From assembly GCA_025201345.1 (NCBI GenBank), contig JAIXMG010000010.1:558001-622000 (forward strand): a stretch of 64,000 bases of DNA. The letters run 5' to 3'. The notes beneath the pieces are model-generated. The model had not been told where the DNA came from. It saw nothing but the letters and a program-made list of their open reading frames with translations, and searched no databases. Both the position numbers and the translations under genes were made by a program. Positions 23,894 through 36,519 of the stretch are shown here, in pieces. Origin of the DNA: Thamnidium elegans (lineage: Eukaryota; Mucoromycota; Mucoromycetes; Mucorales; Mucoraceae). Position 1 is the stretch's first letter. Each line of letters starts with the position of its first letter.

Positions 23894-25382
23894 TTATAAA
23901 GTACGAACAACTTGCCAGACACGAATAAGATGGTCAGAATGACCTGAATAAAGAGTAGAACCATCAGCAGACCAAGCAAGAGAAAGACATTGAGGATGAG
24001 CTTGTTTAACTCCCAAAGTGCAGAAATCAGGAGTAAGTACATCCAAAAGAGTTTGGTTTTCAAGATCCCAAATCTTAATAGAAGAGCCGACGGCAGCACA
24101 AAGCCAATAGCGATTAGGAGAGAAAGTTAAAGCATGTACTTCCTTACCAGCATCAAGGGAGTAAAGATGCTTGGCTTCATTTAAATCCCACAACATGACT
24201 TGACCATCTTTGCCACCAGAGGCACAAAGAGAACCATCAGGAGAGATAGTGACAGTGTTAACGTAACCATTATGACCAATGAAATTAGTACGCAACTTCA
24301 TCTTGGTTAAATCCCAGACCTTGACCAATTTGTCCCAACCGGCAGAAACAATCAAAGGGTTAGCAGGATTGGGTGAGAAACGAACACAAGAAACCCATTC
24401 GGAATGGTTATCTTGTGTAATATCGTACTTGCATTCACCGAGCGTATTCCATAACTTGATCGTCTTATCACGAGAACCAGAAACAATTTGACGATTATCA
24501 ACAGAAAATGCAACAGACAAAACATCATTGGTGTGACCAACAAAGCGACGTGTAGTCTCACCTGTAGTTAAATCCCAAAGACGCAATGTATGATCCCATG
24601 AAGCAGATAAAGCAAATTGTCCATCAGAGGAAACTGCTAAATCAGAAACAATATGGTTATGGCCAATCAAGGCTTTACGAGGAACACCATAGTTAATTTC
24701 ATCCCTAGAAGGGCAATCGTGAGTATAATTTTACTTTCTTTTTTAACAAAAAAAAATAAAATTGACATTCACTTTAACTATTTATTAGATGCATTCCCTC
24801 CCCCTTCTTTTATTTTCTTTTTTATATATATTTTCATAAGAAAATACATACAGAAAAAAAAAAAGGGGGTTTTAAGCCAAAATTTTCCCCCTCAGTTCCG
24901 TCACGCATCCAAAATAAAACATAGCAAAAGCGATCATCTATTTTACATATAAAAAAAAAAAAAAAAGTTACCTGAAAAAAGTACAGGATTTGTTAGTATA
25001 TAAAAGAGAGGGGAAGGTAAAAAGCCTCTCTTATTCAAACCTAGTAATAGTCCATACAAGAATGGACTTGTCTATATATAATACTTAGTAAGAGGTTATA
25101 ACTGTCTTTTTTTTAAGAAAAAACATACCACGAGAAGCAGAAATAACCATATCAGGTGCTTCAGAAGAAGTGACGATAGAAGTGACTTTTTTTTTTTTTT
25201 TGTAATAAAAGTCAACAATCAGGTTCAGGCATAGCCTGTAAGTATATAAAAAAATATCATACCCCATCCATTATGTCCTAGATAAAGTTTATAAAAAGGG
25301 TATTAATTATCGACTCATCCGAGCGTATCCTCCTTTTTTTTAAGGTACCTCTGAGAGTTCCACGGAAAGAAAAGTTGCTCAT
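23894..25382 (-). CDS. RACK1 / Gβ-like ribosomal scaffold (Asc1, CpcB, Gib2)
   Basis: Five exons (25382-25349, 25277-25263, 25185-25129, 25071-25041, 24704-23894) give 315 residues, the normal RACK1 length. The protein starts [16 protein letters not shown], where the last four residues come from a 15-nt microexon. A 31-nt exon supplies [10 protein letters not shown]. The large last exon carries the remaining WD repeats, with the expected GH...WD spacing ([61 protein letters not shown]). RACK1 is a seven-bladed propeller on the 40S head near the mRNA exit; it tunes translation and docks PKC and other kinases. The fourth intron is long (336 nt) with an unusual GTTTGA donor, but the join gives exactly the residues the family has there. 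The gene is divergent from the PH-domain gene, with 312 bases between the starts. Confidence 0.96.
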
Positions 25383-25627
25383 GATGTTACTGTATAAGAA
25401 AAAAAAAGTATGTATATAAAAAAGACTACAAAGATAAACAATATCATTGTTCCAATACAGGGTTAAAAAGTAAAAAAAAAAAAACATGTCCGGCCCGGGT
25501 TTAGTTGCCGGGTTAGAAATTATAGTATTGCAGAATTCCATCTTTTCGTAGAAAGTTCTGTATTACAATTCTTGCATTAAATACCTCAATATTAAAAGAA
25601 AAAATTGGGTAAATAGTAAACTGATTA

Positions 25628-25659
<32 letters not shown>

Positions 25660-25694
25660 CCTTTTCATTAATTTTTTTATTCATAAAAAAAAAA
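25383..25694. promoter_or_regulatory. Bidirectional promoter between RACK1 and the PH-domain gene
   Basis: The 312 bases separating the divergent starts contain a T run of about 30 (25630-25659), about 35 bases before the PH-gene ATG, and A-rich sequence before the RACK1 start. No clear TATA box or named motif is seen. It is called regulatory from position only. Confidence 0.4.
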
Positions 25695-26887
25695 ATGTTT
25701 AAATCACAAAATCAACAATATCCTATTATCATTGTACAAGACATACAACACGGTAACATATCAACTACAAGTAAGTTTGTATATAACTGTTTTACTCAAC
25801 ACAAAAAAAAGGACTTATAAAAGTTTTATTTTACATTCTAGATGATATACTAAACCAGCTCCAACTTCTTCGCTATAGTTCACACTTAAAAGACGTCAAT
25901 CTAAATCAATTTATGCAAATGACAAACGACACAGATTTTAAAAACTACGGTATTCGTAAAGAAAGAGATTGTCAAAGGTTATCAGAATGCGCCCAATCTA
26001 TCGGTAGAACATCATTCTCTTCTATTTCTTCCACAGATGATAGTGCTTCGGAAGAATCCCCGGTCATGTTACCCTCCCCAATATATGTTGGTGATACAAC
26101 AAGCTCTTTGGTAAAAAAGAATAGTTTTAAATCTTTTCTTTCTTTAAGGAAATTCGATGAGATGACAAAAGGTGACCAAAAATGGCCGAATTCAATCATA
26201 AAACAGAGTCCACCAGCATATATAGATCACCATCGTCGTCATTCCGAGTCTAGCTTAGTACCTCCAATGTATGATGAAGCTCAGCAGGACAACAGTCAGT
26301 TTTCCAAATGTGTCAGATCCAACTCTTTTCATCATCGAACTGAAAAATTACCAGATTACACATGTACTGTTCAAAAGATGGGTAAAGCCAAAGCCAAAAT
26401 CGAATTTAAAGCACCCGGTATAAAACCTAGATTCAGGCCTTGGAAAGACATCTATTTAGAATTACAAGGCACCGTATTAAAGTTATATGAAATTGTACCA
26501 AATACTCCGCCCGTCGGCAGGTATCGATTGACTCCATTTTACCAACCAGTCAAATACGATCTATTGTTTACTTTATCGTTGGCTCATATGAAGGCAGAAT
26601 TAGCTACAGATTATATAAAACGAGATCATGTGTTTCGAATCATTACATTGGACGGGCCACAGATACTGATACAAGTACAGACCCGTGCCTCTGTATACGG
26701 CTGGATCGATAAATTAGCTTCGGGTTCTAACATTGCTGTCAATTTAGAAGATCAACGTATGCCAAAGTTTAGCACAGCTAATGTAATGGGCCCATTACAA
26801 GGTTGTAGTTCCATGACTCGATCTTTATATCAACGTTATTTAAATGAAGAAAGAAGAGATGCTGGTTCTGCCGATGCATTACTTTAA
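25695..26887 (+). CDS. PH-domain protein
   Basis: Two exons (25695-25770, 25842-26887) encode 373 residues. The first ~200 are Ser-rich and look disordered, with probable phosphosites (SSISSTDDSASEE). A pleckstrin-homology domain occupies about residues 215-335: RPWKDIYLELQGTVLKLYEI is the first strand pair, FRIITLDGPQILIQVQTR the later strands, and VYGWIDKLASGSNIAVNLED the closing helix with its invariant Trp. The form in which the helix runs into a NIA-x-LE-x-R-x-MP tail resembles PH domains of fungal signalling proteins. It probably binds phosphoinositides or a protein at a membrane. No catalytic domain is present. I cannot assign a named orthologue. Confidence 0.8.
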
Positions 26888-29860
26888 TGCTGCACATTTT
26901 TCTATTGGCCTGTATATTTTATCATAATCAATTTTTTATCTATATATTTTTTCCTCTTCTTTATCTCTCAATTTTTATATATAACATAGTCATAATAGTA
27001 ATAAAAATGACTAAAACGAATAGTATATCTACTATTTTTTTTTTTAAAAAAAAAAAGAATTCGTCTCTGATTTTTATTACTTGCTGGAGCGTATATGGCC
27101 TTTTTATATATCACGAAGCGTGTAGTATCAAACCTAATCAAAGAAATAAAACAACAGTTTCCTCAGTAATAACACTTGATAAAAAAAAAACTTTTCCCCT
27201 TTCTTCCCTGTATCTTTTAAAAGTTAAGCTAGTAATTCGATTTTATTTTAGGATGGGATAATATATATTAAAAAAAATACGTTTTTAAAAAGACCATAAT
27301 ATGATTTAAAAAGCATATTTACAATGGGTGTTTTATTATAACAGTTAAAATGATTTGAAGCTTAGAATGGCTAGAGAAGGCCATAAAGGTCACTAATAAG
27401 ATCTTGATTACAAGCATAAGCAATTCCACTCGATAAGTTTTCTTCTGTCATCATTCTCCAAGGCTGCAATTTGTGGGGTTGAAGCATTATCCAATACCAA
27501 ATAACTTTTTTTTTCATCTGTATCCAAGAGAAGTTCGTTCATATTACTTTTTTGCTGGTCTTTCCATCTTGAAGTCTCGATTCAGTTGAAAACTAATAGT
27601 CTGGTGCTCACGGACTGTAAATGGGTTTTATGTATTCTATAATAGAGTTAATATATAAATTATGTCCTTTTATCAAAAAGTATTACCTTCATATGTTTCC
27701 ACAGGAATCGTATTTAAATTTTTTATCTTTTTAACTTGCACAAAGTAAACAAATCATGCAAAAAAAGGGAAAGTAGTACAAATTAGGCGTACTTTTCCTT
27801 CTTTTGCACTCTTCAGCTTTATCCTCCTACTTCTATTTCGTGGTACATCTTTCAATAGCAATAATAAACTTTATATTTGGAGATAAGAAGAAGAGATACT
27901 ACTAGAGTAGGTATATATAAAAAGGAACAAATGAAAGTGTTGACAGTTTATAAAAAATAATACGTCATATCTACTCAAGTACATCGAATACTTCTGGCTA
28001 CCGATTTCCAATTATTTGTGTATAAACAAAAACGACTTCGAGGAAAACATGCTTTTTATTAGATACTTTTTTTTTTCTCACACAAGTATTATCTACATCC
28101 CAAGCAGTACTTTTCACTTTTTTTAAAGGGGAATATACGAGAAGTATAATCTGTACCTATACCGATTTAATCATACAAATTTTCCCTTGCGATAAATTGA
28201 TATATCTTTTTATTTTATGGAAAAAAAAAAGAGTCTTTTGTTTACATGAACATTTATGGAAGTAACTAATTAATTGATCACATGAAAAAAAAAAAATTGA
28301 GAAAAAAAAAAAAAGAACGTACTGGAACACGTACTTTTCTCAAAAATAATTCGGTTGCTCTATATGGTTGGTCCTCTTCTTCCCTATAAGGCCTTGGTTT
28401 ACTCTGCTTATATCCTCTCTTGAGAAATACACGGACTTTATGTATGCTACTTTTTTTTTTTTTTTAAAAAAAACCCCCCCTCTCTCTAATACTTTCCTAG
28501 TTACTAGATGTAAAAAAAAATGTTACCTTGTGACATATGGTCTCTCTTACTCTATACCTATGACGTTTTAAAGTAAAAGATGTTGGCTCTGCCGTTTTGG
28601 TGATGATGTCGGAAAGCACTCTGGCGACTAGGATGGTCATCACCGGTCCAGTCCTTTTTTTTTAAAAAAGAAAAAAAAATTGGATTATAAACGTACTTGG
28701 TCCTCGACTAGCTTGGTTTTCAAGGGAAGGGTATTCTCCTCTGTATTTAGCTTATCTTTGAGACTGTCTGGAAAAAAAAAACTAGTCTGCTATCAAGCAG
28801 AATCTCAAGTGCCTTCAATAATAATCTTATGTTTCACACTTAACACAAAAAATTAAAATTCCTTTTCTCTTTTAATAAACTTAAGCCGTACATTACAAAG
28901 TACCTGCTATTTTTTTCTTATAAAACAAAATAAAACGCTATTCTCTTTTGTAAATATGACCAATAGGGTTCACAATTGAAACAAAAACTCTGGTGTGAAA
29001 ACATAACAGTTCGATAGCATAACGTATACATATATTACCATTAGTGAGGATAGTTGGCCTTCAATCTGCTCTCTACAGTCGAATATGAGTTATAATAGCA
29101 GAGACGCGGATCAAACTAGTTGTCATAGTACCGAATTGTCGGTGCAGTAATTTGTAAACCTTAAATTACTTCTTTCTCTTTATCCCCTTTTTATTAACTG
29201 CCGTCGTATTATTTCTTCCTTCACTTTGGAATAAAAAGTTGCGATGTTATACGTACTATTATGTAATTAAAATCTAGGCAGAGCATTTTTTGTGCGCGCA
29301 AAAAAAAAAGACTATGCCGCTTATTTTTCTTTCTCAAATAGTATAAACTAACAATATTTAACCTCATGTCCTCTAATCTCTACTACATGTACAATATACA
29401 TTGCTGTTTTCTCTTAAACTCGACTAGTCAATACTGTCTAATATTGTTCAAGACGATATCTTGAAACTAAAAATTCAGTTGGGTGGCGGGGTATTGTAAA
29501 TAGTTTATTGTGTTACTATTATTTCTTATTGGACACAAACAACGATCATCTTTTTATATGCAGTTTTAGGCTGTCAGGTACAAATGTAAGTATACATAAA
29601 CACTATATAAAAACACTCAACCAAACTCTGTTTTGGGCTTCTTCACTTCTTATTTCCTCACTTTGATTAACTTTAATGTTGATCATTTTGAAAGATTAAG
29701 TATCTGAAGGGTGGCTTTTTTTTTCTGTAATGAAAAAAAAAAGAACCAAGCTATGAATACATTGAGCTAAAAAAAAACTCTTTAGTTTCCTGAACTAATA
29801 ATTATAATAGTTTTTTTAGATGGTTCTTCCTAGTACTATATACTTTGCATGGTGGTGATT
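26888..29860. other. Gene-poor stretch
   Basis: A/T-rich DNA without a supported gene. Patches between about 28340 and 28760 (for example around TTGGTCCTCGACTAGCTTGG) are less A/T-rich and may be old repeat debris, but I cannot identify them. Confidence 0.4.
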
Positions 29861-29879
29861 GTTCCTCAAAAATACTGGT

Positions 29880-31640
29880 AACTCTGAGTACTGAAATAAA
29901 CAAGCTTCCCCATCTTCCATTTGATGTCTCTCAAAGTACATGTACTTGTTGTAATTACGGCTTACCAAATGGCTAACTTATGAAGATGTGCCAAGGGCGA
30001 CGATTGCGAAACGTGGCGCCGGAAGTAACACAGTTACTTCCTAATCCCGCTTTAAAGGGACGGTTCAAGACGTATTAGTTGGTGGCCTATATGTGTAGCC
30101 TATTGCTCACTGTTAGAACTTTCACTTCTAACTATTACACCTATAGTGGCATTAATTCAAACGACCCTTTTACCTTACCTTATTATTCAGCTTCATATCT
30201 TAACCATTATAAACCATTTTATAATAAGTTTGTCATTTGAAAAACCTCAGGTTGATCCGGCTTTTTTTTTTCTCTTTTTTGACAACATGATAGTCCAACT
30301 CCAACTGGTTAATCTGGCAAAGAGGTATTATTATCATTTTATGAATACTTGGTGGTTATATTTAAGTGCGGTATACTGACAAACAGTTGTCCAAAGCATG
30401 AAGTGATCATTATAGGAATATTATATTTGATGGGTAACTCTTTTGGATGTATTTTTTGGTATTAGAAGGTAAGTTAGAATTAAAAGATAAAACGGAATAT
30501 CAGGAGCTGATCTCATTAATTTCTATACTTATATAGCTTGTCGTGCTCTCTTTCTTTTTATGCTGGTGGTGATGGTCTTTCGAAGCAGGCCTTTTATGGG
30601 AGGTATAGAATATATTGTCAATTGTTAGCTCTCGAGGTCACTAAAAACAACAACTGCATTCCACTTGGTGTCTTTCAAAGCTACAAATTGGTTATAATGA
30701 TTTGACAAATGATTACCATGCTACTAAGACGTCTTAACTAGGTACTTCGGTGTGTTAATATAGCTACTATGAGATACTGTAAAGGACCTTTACGGCTGAA
30801 AATCACACCTCCTTCTATCCTCATACCAGGACTGACTCTCACGGGCTAAGATAGTGATCATAAGGTGAAGATTTGTAATGGTTTTGTGATTTTAAAAAAG
30901 CTACAGGTTGATATTACAGTTTTTTTTATTATTTCCTTTGACGACAGAGTTCATCTTCATCTCGTTAACCAGTCAGAGTGTTGTTTTTTTTTGGGAAAAG
31001 TAAAAATTAAATTTCGTATACTGTTTTAACAATATGACAGACAGCTAATATAATCATAATAACTAGTAGTTACAAAAAATTTAGACGGCGTATGTCGTAT
31101 GGATCGCAAGATTATTGGTGATCCTTAACTCTGGTTCGTGAAAAAAAAAAAAGGTTCCGCTTTGTGTCTTCAAAGTACAGGTTTGTTATAATGGGTTTAT
31201 CGGGAGTGTTACTTTATGGTGGCATGTTGACCACGGAAGAAAGCTGAAGCAATCCCTTTCTTCTATTCTCTGAATAGTATGGCTGAAGACGTATTAATTG
31301 GGTTTCCCATGGGTGAGTGCAATTTCATTGCTGCTGGAATTTTCACTTCCAATTATCTTCATAGAAAAATCTACTTAAACGTGCTAGAGATAACGCTTGT
31401 TATCCCTTTCGTTGTACTATTTTGCAAGATCCATATCGTAATCACGAGATAAACACTTGTAGTTTTTTGTCTCTTCTTTTGATACTAGAAGGTAAGCGAA
31501 TTGATTTGTTTTGAAAAGAAAAAAAAAGTTAAATGCAATATATTTTATCGTTTAGGCGCTGACTTATTATTAGGACGGAAGTATTTGCAAGTATTAGACA
31601 AAGAAAAGGAGTATCAAGAGCTGCGATTTTTTTCCTTTTT
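29880..31640 (+). repeat. Three diverged direct copies of an unknown, decayed unit
   Basis: Three segments in the same orientation share recognisable blocks. 'TGTCTYTCAAAGYACA'-like starts lie at about 29920, 30671 and 31162. Copies A and C share a GAAGACGTATTAATTGG-type block followed by TTTTCACTTCYAAYTAT (about 30067-30135 and 31273-31355). Copies A and B share an AGGTTGAT...TTTGACRACA...TTAACC block (about 30249-30320 and 30903-30980). Copies A and C share a 'GAAGGTAAG' block and a TATCARGAGCTG block (about 30464-30515 and 31490-31626). Unit length is roughly 0.5-0.8 kb. Residual coding-like pieces exist, such as LLLGRKYLQVLDKEKEYQEL in copy C against LELKDKTEYQEL in copy A, so this was probably a duplicated gene or element that has since decayed. 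I do not recognise the ancestor. Confidence 0.55.
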
Positions 31641-31727
31641 TTTTCTTAGTGAAAAAGAAAAAAAAGGGGCCTGTAAGAACGGCACTACTACGGATGTTGG
31701 TGTTGTTTTCTTTCGCACCTGACAGCG

Positions 31728-32085
31728 ATCATGGCTTTCCATGACACTCTAAACCAATAATTTGTATAATGTTGTAATTTCTAGTGTGATAATATATATA
31801 TCTTTTTTTTTTTGAGTGGGGAACCTCTGCCATTTTTTTTATGAATGGTGGTTGGTTTGCGCTGTATCTATCTGTCTTTTTTTTTATATATATAATGTTG
31901 TGCTTTATAATATGAAAATTTTATTTATTAAATAGAAGAGGGAAGCTCTGTCACTTTTTTTTTTTTGTACAATAACTACGATCATGGCTTTCCATGACAT
32001 TCTTAGCCAATGAGTTGTATAGTGCAAAATTATTGTTTATTTTTCTGCGAGGGAGGAAACTCGGTTTGCCTCTTACCATTATTCA
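31728..32085 (+). repeat. Short direct repeat family next to the decayed copies
   Basis: A block beginning GATCATGGCTTTCCATGACA is present at 31728-31747 and again at 31981-32000; the following ~25 bases (CCAATRARTTGTATARTG) are also shared. Between and after them a second block (GGGAACCTCTGCC, GGGAAGCTCTGTC, GGGAGGAAACTCGG) occurs three times at about 31820, 31941 and 32050. The unit is about 125-250 bases and lies just upstream of RIB7. It is non-coding as far as I can see. Confidence 0.6.
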
Positions 32086-32278
32086 CGAATCAACGCAATG
32101 GCTATAAATAAAATTAGTCTTAGAGAGATGCACAAATGAGGTGTTATAAAAAAAAAATTGGTGCGAAAACCCGGTGCACGCGTTCTTTCTCCAAAAAAAA
32201 AAAAAAAAAAAAAAAAAGATTTTTTTGTTTTGTTTACCTTTTTCCTAAAACCCCATTTTTTTTTCTTCCTTAAAAGCT

Positions 32279-33076
32279 ATGGAACAAGCGGTATACGACC
32301 AAGTAGAAACCTTTTTAAGTCCAATCTATAACTCGGTACTACAAGCTGTAGACCGACCCTTTATAACTTTAACGTTTGCGCAAAGTTTAGACGGCATGAT
32401 ATCCAAAAGGGGCCAGCAAGTTTTGATCAGCGGAAGAGAGAGTTTAGCCATGACGCACAGACTACGTACACTTCACCAAGGTATTATGGTAGGCATAGGC
32501 ACTGCTCTTGTTGACGATCCTCAATTAAACGCTAGGTACGTCTCGTCTGCGCTCATGATTGAACAACCTCAACCCATCATCGTGGACCCTTTTTTAAAGT
32601 TACCTCATACCTGTAAACTCATCACGAATTACCAGTCCAACAAGGGTAAGCAGGTATGGTTGGTTGCATCTCGTAAAGGGTGTGATATCAATAAGGAAAA
32701 GAAGGTACTATTAGAGAGTTTAGGTGTTAAGGTTCTTGTAGTAGAAACAAACGAAGGTAAAAAAAAAAATTTATATGTATACACGCGTTATATGCTAAAG
32801 TAACAACTCAAAAAAAAAGATCATTTACCGTTACCTCAAGTATTTAAATTACTAAAGACACACGGTATTCAAACGCTTATGATTGAAGGAGGTTCAAAAA
32901 TTATTCAGTCTTGCTTATCGTCCGATTCATTCGACCAATTGATCATAACGATTGCACCCATGTTCATGGGCAAAGATGGTGTTCCAGCCCTGACAAACAC
33001 GCAAGATATTAAGAAGCTAAATGCGGTAACATATACTACATTAGGAATTGATATGGTCATGTCTGCTACTCAATAA
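32279..33076 (+). CDS. RIB7: 2,5-diamino-6-ribosylamino-pyrimidinone 5'-phosphate reductase, riboflavin pathway
   Basis: Two exons (32279-32756, 32820-33076) encode 244 residues, the usual length of fungal Rib7. The enzyme reduces the ribosyl side chain of the product of GTP cyclohydrolase II to the ribityl form using NADPH, the second step of fungal riboflavin synthesis, in the cytosol. The RibD C-terminal reductase fold shows as RPFITLTFAQSLDGMIS, then TLHQGIMVGIGTALVDDPQLNARY (nucleotide-binding and substrate region), PIIVDPFLKLP, and in exon 2 LMIEGGSKIIQSCL, the conserved EGG loop. The deaminase domain of bacterial RibD is absent, as in fungi. The intron acceptor is an A run followed by G. 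Confidence 0.94.
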
Positions 33077-34159
33077 AACTCGTCTATCTTTTTTACACAA
33101 CGGCTAGTCGCATACGTCCTTTAAAAAAAAAAAAAAAAAAAAAGTAAAAGTACCCTTACTCACGCTTTGTGCTACACTAGAAGCATTACATAAATCCCAG
33201 CTATAAAAAAAAAACCTATAATTATTATTATCTAGATTCTGCACAGAAACGCAAGAATATACACGAAAATCTTGATCCAATGATACAAATGTAACGCATA
33301 TGATCATAATTACTTGAGGTTTTTTAGCAAAGATCTATTGTTGTCACAAAAAAAAAAGAGCAAGTAATATGATCAAAAATATTTCGCTCCCGCTTACTAA
33401 TTTTACACTACCGCACTTAAGAAAAAGTGACTCAGGTACCAAACTAAATTATGACAGTTCCCCCCTTTGTGATACATCACATGAACTATAAAGAAGATCT
33501 ACTCACAGAAATCAAACAAGATATAAAAAATATTGTATCGTAGTATTTGCTTAATAAAAAAAAAGGGGGGGGGGAATGTTAAACATCGGCCCAAACAACG
33601 AAAAAAGAAAGGGGGAATTATTTTAGTTTGCACTTTTTGAAAATAAAAATTTCGGGTAAAAAGTGTTTCTTTTTTTGAACCCAGAATAATCATTTGTCTA
33701 GATTTTTTTTTTTACTAAAAAAGAAGCATTTTCTCTTTAAACCCTTTAACCCTTTTTTTTATTTTTTTAATTAATGCATCGCTTAGCATGAAAGAGAAAA
33801 TATTAACATATTTCATCAAAAAAAAACTGATTTATATGAGTCAAAAATCATAAAAAAAAAGTTTATGCAGAACGAAAAAGAGAAACAATTTTTGTGTGTT
33901 ACATTTCACAAGTCTAAGTTTGTTTAAGATGGCGACATTGAGAGTACAGAAATAGTAATTTGATATAAAAAAAGGGAAATCTTTATTCTAAATACCGTCT
34001 ACATATATATACTCGAAGGGAAAAAAAAAAAGAAAAAGTTTAAAATAAAGAGAATGCTAGGGAAAAAGGAGAGAGTGAGAGTGAGAAAGAGTGAAATTTT
34101 ATACATTGAGAAAAAAAAAAAGGAATGAAATTGTGTGTGAAAAAAAAAAGCAACTCTTT
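33077..34159. other. Intergenic region between convergent RIB7 and MATE genes
   Basis: A/T-rich spacer of 1.1 kb between two convergent stops. A short G run (33566-33575) and several A and T runs are the only features. No gene seen. Confidence 0.45.
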
Positions 34160-35721
34160 TTAAGCGTCATAATGACTAAAAGTTTCATGAATTTTATCTT
34201 CATCCATATGAACACGATCCTGAGCTCTTCTAACCTCCGTGTTCCAATCAGCACACAACAAATACAAGAGCTGACCTGTAGCGACCAAGAACAAGGCCAA
34301 CGACAAACCAATCCAGAGACCAGTTAAATCCCAATCCAAGACAAACGTCAAGTAATAGCCTACAGGCAACGCAACCGCATAATACGAGAACAAATTAACC
34401 CAAGCAGCAAACGCTTGACGCCCCATACCACGAATAACACCACCACAGACACCGGCTAATCCATCCGCAATTTGAAAGAGTGCCGCCAGCGGAATAATCT
34501 TTGACACTAAAGCAACAACTTCTTCATCTGATGTAAACACATACCCAAATTTATCTCGCACACACATAAAGAAAGTAGAGTTCAAAGCCCCAAACACAAT
34601 TGCAAATACAAACGCAACGTGAGAAGAGAGCTTGGCCTTGACAGCATTACCTTCGCCTAACGCATTTCCAATACGGTTAGAAACTGCAACCGAAATACCG
34701 AAAGGAATGGTATACAATGCAGAGGCAGAAGTTAACAAAATAGACTGAGCAGCTAAATCACGCGTACTAAGATAACTAGCTGCTAAAGAAGACAATTCAA
34801 AAGCCCACCATTCTGCTGTGATCATTAAAAGTGAAGGAATGGAGATCTTTAAAAATGGCCACCATCCAGTTAAACATTCAGTGGTCCATCCACCCCAAGC
34901 TTCACTGCCCTTGATAAATTTGATATAAGCAACCAACAAGATCAACATCAACCAGTAACTAAAACTAGTGGCTAAAGGTGCGCCCATAAAACCCATTTGG
35001 AATGGAGGGAGATAGACCAAGGCATAGTTCAATAATAAATTAAGAGGAGAGACAAGCATCAAGACATAGGTAGAGGCTTGCATAATACCTTGTGCCTGCA
35101 AGAATTTCTTAATAGCTTCAAATGCAATAAAGGCAGGTGCTCCCAATACCAAACAACGTAAGAATAAACCAGCTTGATATGCTAATTGAGGGTCTTGATT
35201 TAAACTTAATAAGAGTGCTGTACAGTTCCACCAGACAATCGCAATAGGGATAAACATGAGCGCTAAAATACAAAGCGCTCTTTGTAAATGAACACCGACT
35301 AGTGTCTTGTCTTTAGCTCCCGTCCATGCTTGAGAGCACAGTGTATCAAGTGCGGTAGCCGTACCAAATGCAATACTCCATGCAGTTACACTAGCAAACA
35401 TACTAGCAAGTGCTGCGGCAGCCAATTCAGTAGGCCCCTAAAATAAATTTTGAATTAGAAAAAAAAAACCTTAAATTTCTTTTATATATATATTACCAAG
35501 TGACCCAATGTAAAGATAGAAGCCATTTGTAACGAATTCTGCAAAAGAAAGGTGAACACAATGGGTAAAGCATTCTTGATCAACCACTTGAATTCACCTA
35601 ACCATAATACAATATACTTTTCATCCTCTACAGACTTGGTACGAATTAACGGCGTACTTTCAGTAGGCGTATTAGATAAAGCAGAGTAAATTGAGATTGT
35701 TTCCACTTCCAAATGAGTCAT
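34160..35721 (-). CDS. MATE-family multidrug/toxic-compound exporter
   Basis: Two exons (35721-35497, 35437-34160) give 500 residues. The join reads ASIFTLGHL then GPTELAAAAL, the conserved first-repeat sequence of MATE transporters. Twelve hydrophobic segments can be placed; other family landmarks are FGTATALDTLCSQAWTGAKD (the CxQAxGA region), FLQAQGIMQAS, and the second-repeat IGNALGEGNAVKAK and IIPLAALFQIADGLAGVCGGVIRGMGRQ. These antiporters use H+ or Na+ gradients to expel cationic compounds across the plasma membrane or into the vacuole; fungal relatives include yeast Erc1. The N-terminal ~45 residues are cytosolic. Substrate cannot be predicted. Confidence 0.95.
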
Positions 35722-35853
35722 TCAATTACTGTTTTTATTTGTTGTATTAATGTATTAAAAAAAAGAGAAAGAGAGAGAGAGAGAAAAAAAGAAAAAGAAA
35801 TAAAATAATGGAAATTTGAAAAAATTTTATATCCAAAAAAGTTACACCACCAT

Positions 35854-36519
35854 TCAAATAGATGAGTCAAGAAAAGTATTGGACCAATCATTTTGAGTCA
35901 TTCCAAAAGCGTTTTGAGCAGCCAATTCAAAATCGCCGTTCGCTTTATGAACCAAATGATTTCGAATCATAGACAACCTATCAATAGCTACATGTTTATG
36001 TTGCTTCATTTCTTCTTGTGCTTGTTTAATCAATTGACCCAACACTGGTATACCGTAAATATCATCTGTATAAGTAGTATTCTTTAAATATTCCACTATA
36101 TCCTCAGTACCAAACAATTGTGATAATTTTTCTTTTTCAGCTAGCCCGTGTTGAGTATCAACTTGGTGTCGGTGACTGATATAACTCATTGAATCCGGTC
36201 TTAAATCGTCACTGTACACTTGGTCACTGTAACTCTGCGAATTTAAAAAACTCATGACTTCTGCTCCGTCAGTTAAAGATATATTTTGATGGTATGTATA
36301 TGCTGGTTCAAAGCTATAGTTTGACGCTTGCTTTCCTCGCGTTTCAAATTCTAACGATGATGATGATGATAAAGGTACGGTAGTGGTGTCACGAGCAGTA
36401 CGAAACCCACTAGATGACGATTGATGTTGTACGTTATTATTTAAATGCGATAATGTCTTATCATAGTGTAATGTGTTAGTAGTATGACTACCGCTTGATT
36501 TATCTGCCCAAGGTTGCAT
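35854..36519 (-). CDS. Hypothetical Ser-rich protein with a conserved-looking C-terminal helix region
   Basis: A single-exon frame of 221 residues begins at an ATG preceded by an A/G-rich leader (minus strand). The first ~130 residues are Ser/Thr/His/Tyr-rich and disordered. The C-terminal ~90 residues look folded and helical: LSQLFGTEDIVEYLKN, IYGIPVLGQLIKQAQEEMKQ and IDRLSMIRNHLVHKANGDFELAAQNAFGM. No membrane segment, signal peptide or known catalytic motif is visible. I do not recognise the family. The stop lies about 130 bases upstream of the MATE start, on the same strand. Confidence 0.6.
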   Translation of the reverse strand: MQPWADKSSGSHTTNTLHYDKTLSHLNNNVQHQSSSSGFRTARDTTTVPLSSSSSLEFETRGKQASNYSFEPAYTYHQNISLTDGAEVMSFLNSQSYSDQVYSDDLRPDSMSYISHRHQVDTQHGLAEKEKLSQLFGTEDIVEYLKNTTYTDDIYGIPVLGQLIKQAQEEMKQHKHVAIDRLSMIRNHLVHKANGDFELAAQNAFGMTQNDWSNTFLDSSI

